Shown here piece by piece: positions 29,601 to 37,990 of a stretch of 44,203 nt of DNA. The DNA lies in NCBI GenBank assembly GCA_016935415.1, contig JAFGRA010000186.1:1-44203 (forward strand), read 5' to 3'. The position numbers were made by a program, and so were the translations under genes. The notes below the pieces were generated by a model. The model had not been told where the DNA came from and did no database searches. It worked only from the letters and a program-made list of their open reading frames with translations. Positions within the stretch are counted from its first letter, which is position 1. Each line of letters starts with the position of its first letter. This stretch comes from Anaerolineales bacterium. Lineage in GTDB: Bacteria; Chloroflexota; Anaerolineae; Anaerolineales; UBA11579.

Positions 29601-30905
29601 GAGGTCGTTCAGGTCAGAGGTGGCGAAACGCCCACCGTCCAACTGCACCATCGGGCGCAGGTCGGGGGGGATGACCGGCAAGATGGTCAGGATCATCCAC
29701 TCGGGCCGGTTGTTCGAGCGGCGGAATGCTTCCACCACTTTCAGACGCTTGGTCGCTTTCTTGCGTTTTTGCTTGCTGCGGGTGGTGCGCACCTCGTGCC
29801 ACAGTTCCTTGGACATGGTTTCCAGGTCAAGGCGCTTGAGGATATCGTGGAATGCCTCGGCGCCCATGTCGGCCCGAAAAACCTGGCCCCAACGCTGGCG
29901 CAGTTCGCGGTAGCGGTGCTCGCCCATGAACATTAGGGGATGCAGGTCGAGCAGTTCGTCACGCAGGCGTTGATATTCGGCGCGGATGGCGGAATTCTGT
30001 TCTTCGATTTGTTCGCGGACTTCGTGAACCGCGTTCTCGGCTTCGGCTTTGATACTGGCAATTTCGATGTTGATGCGTTCGATCTCGCGCTGCTTGCGGT
30101 CGTCGGTCTCTTTCTCCAACTCTTCCAGGTAACCTTTGACGACTTCCTGCACTTTGGAGATATGCGCGTTGGCAATTTCTTCCCCGGCATTGACGATCAC
30201 GGTTTCAGTCGCCGAGAAGGTGATTACCTTCTTGTTGGCTTTACCAAGATCGTCTTGCAGGCGGGTTTCCAGACGCTGCCCTTCTTTGATGACCGGGTCA
30301 AGTTTGGTGGTCAGCTCTTCGCTGTAGCGCTCTTCAATCTCGGAAATACGGGTTTCCAATTCCTCGATCTTCTGGTCGCGCTCGAACTGGACTTCGGCGA
30401 TCTTGACGTTGGCACGTCCGCCGTGGTCCTTATCAGCCGCGTCCATTTCCTCGTCGAGGCGATCCAACGCCTTCTGGCGGGATTCTTCGTCGACGTAGGT
30501 GACCACGTACTGTGCAAAATAGAGCACGCGATCCAGGTTGCGGCGAGAAATATCCAGCAGCAAACCCAATGAGGAAGGCACGCGGCGGCTGTACCACACG
30601 TGCGCCACCGGGGCGGCCAGGGCAATGTGCCCCATACGTTCGCGGCGGACGGCCGAGCGGGTGACTTCAACGCCGCACTTATCACAGACGATCCCCTTAT
30701 AACGGATATTCTTATACTTACCACAATAACATTGCCAGTCGCGGGTCGGGCCAAAGATGGCTTCGCAGAACAGGCCATCTTTCTCCGGGCGCAGGCGGCG
30801 GTAGTTGATCGTTTCCGGCTTTAGCACCTCACCGTAAGACCAACTCCGAATTGTTTCGGGCGAAGCCAGGCTAATTCGAAGTGCATTCAATCCCTTCGCT
30901 TCCAT
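26622..30905 (-). CDS. rpoC: DNA-directed RNA polymerase subunit beta'
   Basis: Zinc ribbon CYCGKYKNIRYKGIVCDKCGVEV; catalytic NADFDGDQMAVH; trigger loop/bridge helix TQLTLRTFHTGG. Confidence 0.98.
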   Translation of the reverse strand: MEAKGLNALRISLASPETIRSWSYGEVLKPETINYRRLRPEKDGLFCEAIFGPTRDWQCYCGKYKNIRYKGIVCDKCGVEVTRSAVRRERMGHIALAAPVAHVWYSRRVPSSLGLLLDISRRNLDRVLYFAQYVVTYVDEESRQKALDRLDEEMDAADKDHGGRANVKIAEVQFERDQKIEELETRISEIEERYSEELTTKLDPVIKEGQRLETRLQDDLGKANKKVITFSATETVIVNAGEEIANAHISKVQEVVKGYLEELEKETDDRKQREIERINIEIASIKAEAENAVHEVREQIEEQNSAIRAEYQRLRDELLDLHPLMFMGEHRYRELRQRWGQVFRADMGAEAFHDILKRLDLETMSKELWHEVRTTRSKQKRKKATKRLKVVEAFRRSNNRPEWMILTILPVIPPDLRPMVQLDGGRFATSDLNDLYRRVINRNNRLKRLLELGAPDVIVRNEKRMLQEAVDSLIDNSQRGKALSRRGRRELKSLSDLLKGKKGRFRRNLLGKRVDYSGRSVIVVGPQLKLYQCGLPKSMALELYRPFVISRLVSHNYAANVKGARRFMDRNRPEVWEVLEEVITERPVLLNRAPTLHRLGIQAFEPILIEGSAIQLHPLVTTAFNADFDGDQMAVHVPLAEKAVKEARELMLSSRNLLKPASGEPIIGPSKDMVLGVYYLTMRDENSSDGSERVFADMDEVEMAYQLGQVKVHTNIRVRTETWYDDENNRLAEPETRIIDTTVGRVLFNLVLAPQIQFVNYVMDKGDIKDLIAELIEVSDDETTTGVADAIKDIGFKYATRSGTTIAISDITIPEEKQEIITKAMEEEQAVERDFRRGLLTEQEQNDRVIEIWQETTNKVASAVREEMDPFGNLATMANSGATKGGFSSISQLAGMRGMMADPSGRIIPLPIRSNFREGLTTLEYFISTHGSRKGLADTALRTADAGYLTRRLVDVSQDVITSEDDCETEDGIWLRSSDDVAGQSLSGRLYGRVTARRIVHPETGEVLIERNVLLEQDQIRKIMQAGITEAMIRSPLTCESERGICIQCYGMDLGRGRKADLGAAVGIVAAQSIGEPGTQLTLRTFHTGGVAAGGDITTGLPRVEELFEARRAPKGEAVVTELGGKVEVIQSERFSDLRVVRVEYSEMVNDEYDLAEGWKATVKDSTEVEAGDEIAKHDDATITATNGGKVRIEKGKVIVAYEQREEAEYEVPSNTRLIVRTGDTVEPGQPLTEGSLNPHSILRIQGREACQRYLLKEVQQVYRSQGQDIHDKHFEVIIRKMMSKVQVTRPGDTELLPGDFIDRLELRKINEEMLAEGKQPAKSIELLLGITKASLNTESFLSAASFQHTIRVLSTAAIAGKKDPLYGLKENVILGKLIPAGTGYGLEAEEALPEGEVEMAELEAEAGEGEEAAQALDVSAEPTAAD

Positions 30906-30982
30906 TCAAGCCTCCATTAATCCAAACTGGTTATCCAAACTACCCCTGGAATTTACAAAATGATTTGATTTCCCCACCCAGC

Positions 30983-31049
30983 GCGACAGAGGCCATCCGC
31001 GTTCTCGTGTCTAAGGAGAACATGGGCGAAACCTGCTTACTCTCGTCGC
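30983..31049 (-). promoter_or_regulatory. Structured element in rpoC 5' UTR
   Basis: Outer helix GCGACGAGAG/CTCTGTCGC enclosing hairpin GTTCTC...GAGAAC on the minus strand. Confidence 0.45.
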
Positions 31050-31127
31050 AGAGCATCTCACAAATAGCTGACCAGCAGCCAAATGGGGTATGGTTGTGTT
31101 GATTTACACCGAACAAATGTGCTATCC

Positions 31128-31177
31128 AGAAAACAAACGAAAGCAAGCGCCTGAGATTTTCCTCTCAAGCGCTCGCT
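31128..31177 (-). terminator. Terminator-like hairpin in rpoC leader
   Basis: Minus: AGCGAGCGCTTGAGA-GGAAAA-TCTCAGGCGCTTGCT (15-bp stem with two G-U pairs) then TTCGTTTGTTTTC. Confidence 0.65.
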
Positions 31178-31212
31178 GTAGTTTACTTAATTGTCACTGA
31201 TAATCCAGTATG

Positions 31213-31241
31213 ATTATATGGAAAATCAAGAGGGCTGTCAA
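31213..31241 (-). promoter_or_regulatory. Perfect consensus sigma70 promoter for rpoC
   Basis: Minus: TTGACA (31241-31236), 17-nt spacer, TATAAT (31218-31213). Confidence 0.9.
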
Positions 31242-31439
31242 GAGCAACCTACGCACTGCTTACATATTCTTAATCTATTTTTGGGGCATCTTTCCAGGGA
31301 TTTAGATGCCCGTCAGATAAGAAACTTGCCTTTACAACAAATTCTAACGCTCCCTTCACCAAATAATCAGCCCATCCCGATGAATTATGTTATAGTTCTT
31401 GAATTATCCGTCCGATCAAATTTCTGAGAGAATAAAGTT

Positions 31440-32843
31440 ATGCGCCCGCTTCCTCGTAAAAGTATGCTCTTTATCGCCATCTTGGTGATCTCCGCCCTGT
31501 CCTGCCAGACTGTCACCCAATTCTTCGAAACGCAGCCCACGCCCGTCCCGCTGCACGAGTTGGAAAATACCCCCACAACCGGTTCGGCGATGGTCACCCT
31601 GACCCCGTTCCCAACCAGCACCCCCGCGCCGGACAGCACCCCCACCGAAGCAGACTCACCGGTGCCGCCCACGCCCACGCTCGTCCCACTTTCCCTGGAA
31701 GAGCGCCAGGCGCTCTTCGATGAATTTTGGGAGATCGTCAATGACGAGTATTTATACGCCGACTTCAACGGCCAGGATTGGGACGCGATCGGTGATGAGT
31801 ACCGCCAGCAAGTGACCGACTTGAGCATCGAGGATTTCTATTACGCCCTGGACGAAATGATCTACCTGCTGGGCGACGATCACTCCGTCTACCTTTCGCC
31901 CCAGGCCGCCGCAGCCGAAGACGCCGAGTTCGCCGGGAACAACGATTACGTCGGCATCGGCATCTACCACATGCCGGTTCCCGAAGCCGCACTGACCACC
32001 GTGATCCTGACCTTCCCCGGCAGCCCGGCCGAAAACGCCGGCCTCAAACCGCACGACAATATCACCGCCGTTGACGGTAGACCATTATTCAACGGAGACG
32101 AAAATATTCTGGATGAGCTACGCGGCCCGGTGGGCAGCGTGGTCACGCTCACCGTACAAACCCCCGGCCAGGATCCCCGCCAGGTAACCATCGAGCGCCA
32201 ACGCATTCAAAGCTCCGTGCCGGTGCCCTGGGCGCTGCTCACCAGCCCCTCCGGGCAACGCATCGGATACATTATGGTGACCACCTTCAACGACCAGACC
32301 ATCCCCGACGAAGTCGAGGACGCCCTGCGCGCTATGACCGCCGACGGCCCATTGGACGGCTTGATCGTTGACAACCGCCTGAACGGTGGCGGGGCAGATT
32401 TTATCCTGCAAGACACGCTGCGCTATTTCACCTCCGGCACAGTGGGCCACTTCGTTAACCGCCGCCAGGAAGTACCGTTAGAGGTGCGCGCCCGCGATAT
32501 CAACGGCTCGCAGGAAGTGCCCCTGGTGGTGCTGGTTGGGAAAGATACGATCAGCTTTGGGGAAGTGTTCGCCGGAATCCTCCAGGATCGCGCCCGCGCC
32601 TACCTGATCGGTGAAACCACGGACGGCAACGTTGAGATCCTCTACGGCTATGACTTCACCGATGGCTCGCAACTGTGGATTGCCCACGACACCTTCCGCC
32701 CGGCCATCGACGCCAACGCCGATTGGGAGGAAACCGGCATCATCCCCGCAGAAGAAATCCCGGTGCAATGGCATGAGGTCACGTTATCCACCGACCCGGC
32801 CGTGAATGCCGCCATGGATTATTTCGATACGCTGACCAAATGA
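31440..32843 (+). CDS. S41-family (C-terminal processing) peptidase, predicted lipoprotein
   Basis: Lipobox-like ISALSC, Thr/Pro-rich linker, PDZ, then LIVDNRLNGGG and VLVGKDTISFGEVFAGILQD. Confidence 0.85.
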   Translation: MRPLPRKSMLFIAILVISALSCQTVTQFFETQPTPVPLHELENTPTTGSAMVTLTPFPTSTPAPDSTPTEADSPVPPTPTLVPLSLEERQALFDEFWEIVNDEYLYADFNGQDWDAIGDEYRQQVTDLSIEDFYYALDEMIYLLGDDHSVYLSPQAAAAEDAEFAGNNDYVGIGIYHMPVPEAALTTVILTFPGSPAENAGLKPHDNITAVDGRPLFNGDENILDELRGPVGSVVTLTVQTPGQDPRQVTIERQRIQSSVPVPWALLTSPSGQRIGYIMVTTFNDQTIPDEVEDALRAMTADGPLDGLIVDNRLNGGGADFILQDTLRYFTSGTVGHFVNRRQEVPLEVRARDINGSQEVPLVVLVGKDTISFGEVFAGILQDRARAYLIGETTDGNVEILYGYDFTDGSQLWIAHDTFRPAIDANADWEETGIIPAEEIPVQWHEVTLSTDPAVNAAMDYFDTLTK

Positions 32844-32930
32844 CCAATCCCCTGATCAAAAACAAAAACAGGCGCATCACTTTTCAACATACGCCTGTTT
32901 TGCTAATTGCAATTTCTAATCTGTAATTTC

Positions 32931-33938
32931 TTATTTACCTTTACGCCCCGGCAACCCCACCGCTTCACGCACTTCTTGCATCGTCTGCTTGGCAATCACA
33001 GAAGCACGTTCGGCCCCATCGTAGAGGATGTCCCAGATTTCGTCAGGCTTTTCTTCCAATGCGGCCCGCCGTTCGCGGAAGGGCGCCAGGTCTGCGTTCA
33101 AGTTTTTGGCATAGCGCTTCTTGCAATCCACACAGCCGATCCCGGCTCGGCGGCACTCGACATTAATCATCTCGACCTCTTCCGACGGGGAAAAGATCTT
33201 GTGCATGGTGAAGACGTTGCACACATCCGGGTCGCCGGGGTCGTCGCGGCGCAGGCGCTGCGGGTCGGTCAGCATTTGCATGACCAGCTTCTGGGTTTCT
33301 TCGGGAGATGCAGCCAACTCGATATGGTTATTGAGGCTCTTGCTCATCTTGCGTTCCCCGTCGATACCCAGCACCTTGGGGATTTCGGTGGCCTTCATCT
33401 GCGGCTCGACCAACACGTCCTGCACGCCGTAGCGATAATGGAACGAGCGCACGATCTCACGCGTAAACTCAATGTGCGGGGCCTGATCGACACCCACCGG
33501 CACGAGGTCGGCCTTGTAGAGCGTGATGTCGGCGGCCTGCAAGACCGGGTAACCCAACAAGCCGTAGTTCACGTTGTCGGGATGGTCGCGCACCTTCTCC
33601 TTGAAGGTCGGCAGGTCGGTCAGCTTGCCCATCATAGTGACCATCGAAAAGATGACGTGCAGTTCATTCACTTCGGGGACGTGCGATTGCACGAAAAGGA
33701 TGGTTTCTTCCGGGCGGATGCCCATCGCCAACCAGTCCAGCGCCATTTCGAAAGTATTCTCTTTCAGGCTCTGGGTGGTTTCCACCGTGGTCAGGGCGTG
33801 CAGGTCAACGATACAGTAAATGCAATCGTACTCGTCTTGCAAGCCCACGTAATTCTTGATCGCACCCAGGTAATTGCCCAGGTGCTGGCGGCCGGTGGGG
33901 CGGGCGCCGGAAAAAACGCGGCCCTTCTTTGCGCTCAT
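32931..33938 (-). CDS. trpS: Tryptophanyl-tRNA synthetase
   Basis: HIGH-like PTGRQHLGNYLGA; GERKMSKS; C240-x21-C262-x6-C269-x2-C272 cysteine set. Confidence 0.96.
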   Translation of the reverse strand: MSAKKGRVFSGARPTGRQHLGNYLGAIKNYVGLQDEYDCIYCIVDLHALTTVETTQSLKENTFEMALDWLAMGIRPEETILFVQSHVPEVNELHVIFSMVTMMGKLTDLPTFKEKVRDHPDNVNYGLLGYPVLQAADITLYKADLVPVGVDQAPHIEFTREIVRSFHYRYGVQDVLVEPQMKATEIPKVLGIDGERKMSKSLNNHIELAASPEETQKLVMQMLTDPQRLRRDDPGDPDVCNVFTMHKIFSPSEEVEMINVECRRAGIGCVDCKKRYAKNLNADLAPFRERRAALEEKPDEIWDILYDGAERASVIAKQTMQEVREAVGLPGRKGK

Positions 33939-34195
33939 GCGTGCTCCTCTATATACTTTTTGAAGATTTGGGTCATTTCGCCCGGTTCAGCGTGACGGCC
34001 CAGTTGTTTTTTGGAAAAGATCAAATCATCATTCACCGCAAATTCGAAGCGGCCACCGTCAGAAGGGATTAGCGTAAAACCTTCGATCTGGCGCGCCAGA
34101 TTCGCGTCGTTCAAGATTTCAGCGACCAAACTGGTCGCGTAGCCGGTATAGTTTCAAACTACACAGTACTCCAATGAGACTTTGAAATGGGTCAC
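33935..34195 (-). CDS. SelW/Rdx-family selenoprotein (in-frame UGA at 34156-34154), missed by standard ORF calling
   Basis: GGAGG (34205-34201) then GTG 34195; translation MTHFKVSLEYCVVUNYTGYATSLVAEILNDANLARQIEGFTLIPSDGGRFEFAVNDDLIFSKKQLGRHAEPGEMTQIFKKYIEEHA. YCxxU, GGRFEFAV..LIFSKKQLGRHAEPGEM match the SelW/Rdx pattern. ATGA overlap with trpS. Confidence 0.87.
34122..34138 (-). promoter_or_regulatory. Bacterial SECIS-like hairpin
   Basis: Minus: GCGACC-AGTTT-GGTCGC; apical loop begins after 21 nt downstream of the UGA and has G at loop position 2. Confidence 0.7.
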
Positions 34196-34378
34196 AACAA
34201 CCTCCTATATTATAGGCTTAAAAAGATTTCCCGCCGGTGATATGACGGGAGGAGTAAATCAGCTTCACGCGGTGTGAGATTGCAAATTACAGCTTACAAA
34301 TTGCAGATCGTAGTCACAATCTTAGATCATTGCCGATATGTAAATGCGAGCAAAGTATAACATATCCAATACGCTAAC

Positions 34379-35800
34379 TTACGGCCGCCAGGAGTAATAC
34401 AAAAGAGAAAATGGCGCACTGTCTGTATCCATCCTACTCAGATCCACCAGAGTCTCCGTTTGTACTTCCCGCCCCTGGAGAGATAACGATTTAATCTGGT
34501 CCCCATAGATATTTGCTTCAATATTGACAGCTACCTTATAAGAAATCACATCGGGAAAGAAAAACGCATACAATTCTGGAACTATGTGAGATTCCGGCAT
34601 GCTATATGTTGCTCTAACCCGCCATGTGTCCGGGTCTAAAAAGTATAAATTATCGTCCAGACCATGACTGAATGCAACCTGCTCCCCAATCAGCGGGTTG
34701 CCCCATTCTCCTGTGGTGAGGTCTTTCAAATTCGCCCAGGTCTGTGTATCAATATCAAGCTCCCATAAGGACAAGAATTTTGGATATAAGCCCTGGAGCA
34801 CATAAAAACTACTGATCAGCTTGCGGTCTTTGACCTGGATGGTGTAATAATCATCTACGGGAAAGCCAAACCAGGCATCGGCTGGAAACTCAACCGGATA
34901 GGGAATCTCAATGGTTGAATAATCGCCAATTGAATGTACCTGCACGACCTGAACCGAATTACCCAAAATAACCAATTCATCTTTACTCAGCCATACCGGC
35001 TGGTTATTCAAATACCGGATCGGTTTTTCATTTTTCTCCTGTACCAAAATACGGTCGGTTTCACCGCTGGAGACTTCTACAAGGTAGTAGCTGTATCCAC
35101 TAAAATCTTGGTGTACAAAGGCGATGTATTTCCCGTCTGGAGACCACACCGGTGGGTACTCAATCCAGGAGACACCGATCACACAACTATCCCCCCAATA
35201 GGTATCATAACGCGTAACTTCCTGACTAACTTGGCGCTGATCACTGCCATCGGGCCGCATGACCCAGATACTATCTGTACCGGCCATCTCTGGATCAAAT
35301 GGGAGGCTAGCATTGACCTGCTTAGGTTGAGATTTTATGTACGCAATCCAGTTCCCATCGGGAGACCAGACAGGGTAAATATAATCCGTCTCAGGTTCGG
35401 CCAATAACACATCAAGCGCATCATAAGGATATTGGGATACGCCAATTTGGCTTCTCGTATCAGGGTCACACTGCCACAAAAAATCTCCTCCAAAATTCAG
35501 CGCAATATCGGGGTGTGGGAATGGTGTCGGGGAAGGCCCGGGAGTATCTTGCGGCGTCGGAGTCGCTGGCGGAGATGTGGCCGTGGGCGCAGCCGTCTGC
35601 GCTGCCCACTCCGTCTGCTTGGCTTGGTAGGTTGGAAGATATTCCTTGCTGGTCAGGGTTTCTGTTGCTGTCCGCGCTACCGGCGACATAGTCGGCGTAG
35701 CTGTGCTTTGCAGCCCAACATCACTGCCACACCCCGCCAGGAGGAGCAGGGCAAGCAGCAAGATCAACAATCGAAACTTCCCACCATCCATCATTCCCAT
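34379..35800 (-). CDS. Lipoprotein with TolB/PD40-like beta-propeller repeats
   Basis: Lipobox LLLAGC; repeats YPVWSPDGNWIAYI, PPVWSPDGKYIAFV. Confidence 0.8.
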   Translation of the reverse strand: MGMMDGGKFRLLILLLALLLLAGCGSDVGLQSTATPTMSPVARTATETLTSKEYLPTYQAKQTEWAAQTAAPTATSPPATPTPQDTPGPSPTPFPHPDIALNFGGDFLWQCDPDTRSQIGVSQYPYDALDVLLAEPETDYIYPVWSPDGNWIAYIKSQPKQVNASLPFDPEMAGTDSIWVMRPDGSDQRQVSQEVTRYDTYWGDSCVIGVSWIEYPPVWSPDGKYIAFVHQDFSGYSYYLVEVSSGETDRILVQEKNEKPIRYLNNQPVWLSKDELVILGNSVQVVQVHSIGDYSTIEIPYPVEFPADAWFGFPVDDYYTIQVKDRKLISSFYVLQGLYPKFLSLWELDIDTQTWANLKDLTTGEWGNPLIGEQVAFSHGLDDNLYFLDPDTWRVRATYSMPESHIVPELYAFFFPDVISYKVAVNIEANIYGDQIKSLSLQGREVQTETLVDLSRMDTDSAPFSLLYYSWRP

Positions 35801-35965
35801 GCTATCCCTCCACGCAGGTCAACACCAATCCCATTGCGAATATCATCGCTAACATGATAACCCGAATTAGCAGGCCTGTCATTAGCAAGCTATTAAGACC
35901 CCATAATGACAACAAATTATGCTCTCGTTTTTACCCAAGTGAATGAGCCGAAATCGGCATTCCCC

Positions 35966-37036
35966 CTATTCCTCCACGCGCACAATGTCCCAGGTGTCAT
36001 CGGCTTTGAGGGTGGCGGGCGTATCCCCATCCCACCAATAGTGATAGTAGAAGTAGTGATAACCTTGCAGCACGGAGGGATTGCGGCCCAATGTAACGAC
36101 AATGTGGTCGGGCGACATGGCGGCGAAGTAATCCGCGCGCAAGTTGTCGCGCTTGCCCCAGGTTGGGTCGACCGGCACCCAGCCCGCCCCCGGCAGGTAG
36201 ACCTCGGTCCAGTCGTGCTTGGTCTGGCCCGGCTCGTAGTAGCCATCGGCGTAGTAAGTCACGCCCTCGACGAAACGCGCGGGGATACCCTGCGAGCGGT
36301 TGAGGGCAATGAACAGGTCGGAGAACTCGGTGCAGTCGCCGCCCCGGTTTTCGAGCGCGGTCAGCGCCCCCAGATCCATGGGCTCGTAGCCGGTGTAGGT
36401 GATATTGTCGCCGATGTAATTGTAGAAAGCCTCGACCTGCTGGCAGGTGTTGGCAACGTTGGTCGACAGGTTTCCGGCCAGATTATAGATGCGCTGGTTA
36501 TCGGCCTCGATGAAGGCTTCCGGCTGGTCGAATTCATCCGGCAGCATCCCCACACACTCGTCCAACGTGATCTCTACGGCGTTGACGGCTACTGCGTAGC
36601 GCAGGTGAATGTCCAGCACATCGCCGGGAGCCACATCCTTGAATTCGAACAGAGCGTACTCGTTGCCGTATTCATCGCTGACACGCTGGTAACCAGCCGG
36701 GTCGGTTTCGGTGGAGAGCACAATCTGGTACGGCCAGACGTGCCGCACCAGCGCTACCCAGATCTGGATTTTTGTAACCGGCACCTGACCGGTATTCTGC
36801 AAATTGACGGTGTGTTCGATCTCGTAGTTGACCACAAGGTCTGCGCTGGAGATATCGTTCTCCCCCGGGCCGGGCGCTAAATGCTGCACCACCTTGGCGG
36901 GGGCCGGGCCGCCCGAGCCGGAGTTCAAGGAAGGGTTGGACTCCCTGACGCCTAGCACCTGGCGGGTGACGTAATTGCACGATAGGCTGGTGAGCAGCAG
37001 CATCACCAGGATCAACAACAAACCTTTGCGGCGCAT
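35966..37036 (-). CDS. Transglutaminase-like domain protein, predicted lipoprotein
   Basis: NRGGDCTEFSDLFIALNRSQGIPARFVEG; KHDWTEVYLPGAGWVPVDPTWG (Cys/His/Asp triad); N-term signal LLTSLSC. Confidence 0.85.
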   Translation of the reverse strand: MRRKGLLLILVMLLLTSLSCNYVTRQVLGVRESNPSLNSGSGGPAPAKVVQHLAPGPGENDISSADLVVNYEIEHTVNLQNTGQVPVTKIQIWVALVRHVWPYQIVLSTETDPAGYQRVSDEYGNEYALFEFKDVAPGDVLDIHLRYAVAVNAVEITLDECVGMLPDEFDQPEAFIEADNQRIYNLAGNLSTNVANTCQQVEAFYNYIGDNITYTGYEPMDLGALTALENRGGDCTEFSDLFIALNRSQGIPARFVEGVTYYADGYYEPGQTKHDWTEVYLPGAGWVPVDPTWGKRDNLRADYFAAMSPDHIVVTLGRNPSVLQGYHYFYYHYWWDGDTPATLKADDTWDIVRVEE

Positions 37037-37831
37037 CTACTCCGCAACCTCCCCTTCTATGTCCTGCATTTGGAAATCGGCGGCGTCCGCCTGCCAATCG
37101 CCGCGCCACAAGACCGTATCCAACTGCACGGCCTGGGCACCGGCCCTGAGCATGGCTTTGGCCTGTTCAGGTGTATAAATGCCGCCTGCACCGATCACCG
37201 GCAGGTCGGCCTTCGCCAGCGCCTGCACTACCGCCAACGCCTGCGGGAAGAGCGTCGGCCCATACAGGCGGCCGCGCACCAGTTCCCCATTCTGGCCGGG
37301 CAGCGCGCCGCGCGGCGGGGCCAGGCTGATCGCCGCCGCGCCCGCCTCCAAGACCACCGGCGCAAGCTCCAAGGCGCGGTGCAGCGGCAGGCGCATGACT
37401 ACCGCCAGTTCGCCCTGTGCGGCGGCGGCCATATCTCTCGCCAGCCCGGCTTGCATCTCATCCGGCAAACCGATCTCGACCGCGGTCACGCCTTCTTGTA
37501 TTTCCAGGCGCTCGACCATCTGCACGATCTGGTGCGGCTGGTCGCTTAGCAGGTGTACGATCACCGGCAAGGGAGCACGCGCCCAATAGGCGGCATAATG
37601 CCGAAGCACGTACCCCAGCCCATGGTTCGGGTAACCGGTGTGCAGCAAGGCCCCACCCGGGAACGGCAAAAAGCGCGGCAGCCGCGCCGGGGTGCGAGGC
37701 GTAAGGCTGATCGGGCTGGTGATGAATGCCCCCAGGCAGTCCAGATCGAGCGGGCCGCGCGGGTCGGGGAAAAAGCCCAGGCTTCCGGCGGCGTTCATCA
37801 ATGGGAGGTTTAAATGCAGGTCGAATTTCGG
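37037..37831 (-). CDS. Dihydroorotate dehydrogenase-like TIM-barrel protein
   Basis: MNAAGSLGFF N-terminal, GYPNHGLGYVL, LPVIGAGGIYTPEQAKAMLRAGAQAVQLDT. Confidence 0.65.
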   Translation of the reverse strand, partial: PKFDLHLNLPLMNAAGSLGFFPDPRGPLDLDCLGAFITSPISLTPRTPARLPRFLPFPGGALLHTGYPNHGLGYVLRHYAAYWARAPLPVIVHLLSDQPHQIVQMVERLEIQEGVTAVEIGLPDEMQAGLARDMAAAAQGELAVVMRLPLHRALELAPVVLEAGAAAISLAPPRGALPGQNGELVRGRLYGPTLFPQALAVVQALAKADLPVIGAGGIYTPEQAKAMLRAGAQAVQLDTVLWRGDWQADAADFQMQDIEGEVAE

Positions 37832-37977
37832 CATGATAATCAGTATTCGGTAAATGCCCTGGCAAGAAATTTTTACAGCCAAAGTCTTTTGGGCGTTTAC
37901 CTAAGTATAGTAAACCAGCCACGTTAAGTGCAGATTAATTGTGTGGCAAGTTTGGAATAAATCATCCACGAACATGA

Positions 37978-37983
37978 TATAAT
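37978..37983 (+). promoter_or_regulatory. Extended -10 promoter (TGATATAAT) 7 nt upstream of ATG
   Basis: TGA-TATAAT-CCCGCCT-ATG; the expected +1 coincides with the start codon. Confidence 0.6.
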
Positions 37984-37990
37984 CCCGCCT

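Noticed and set aside
31285-31312. Hairpin GGGCATCT...AGATGCCC as a terminator
   Set aside because: No U tract on either strand and it sits upstream of the rpoC promoter; function not supportable.
32907-33995. 362-aa plus-strand ORF
   Set aside because: Antisense to trpS and the selenoprotein gene; no domain signature.
33935-34129. 64-aa ORF starting at TTG 34129 as a complete gene
   Set aside because: No SD at 34129, and the frame continues upstream through UGA into a CxxU SelW motif, so it is a truncated call of the selenoprotein.
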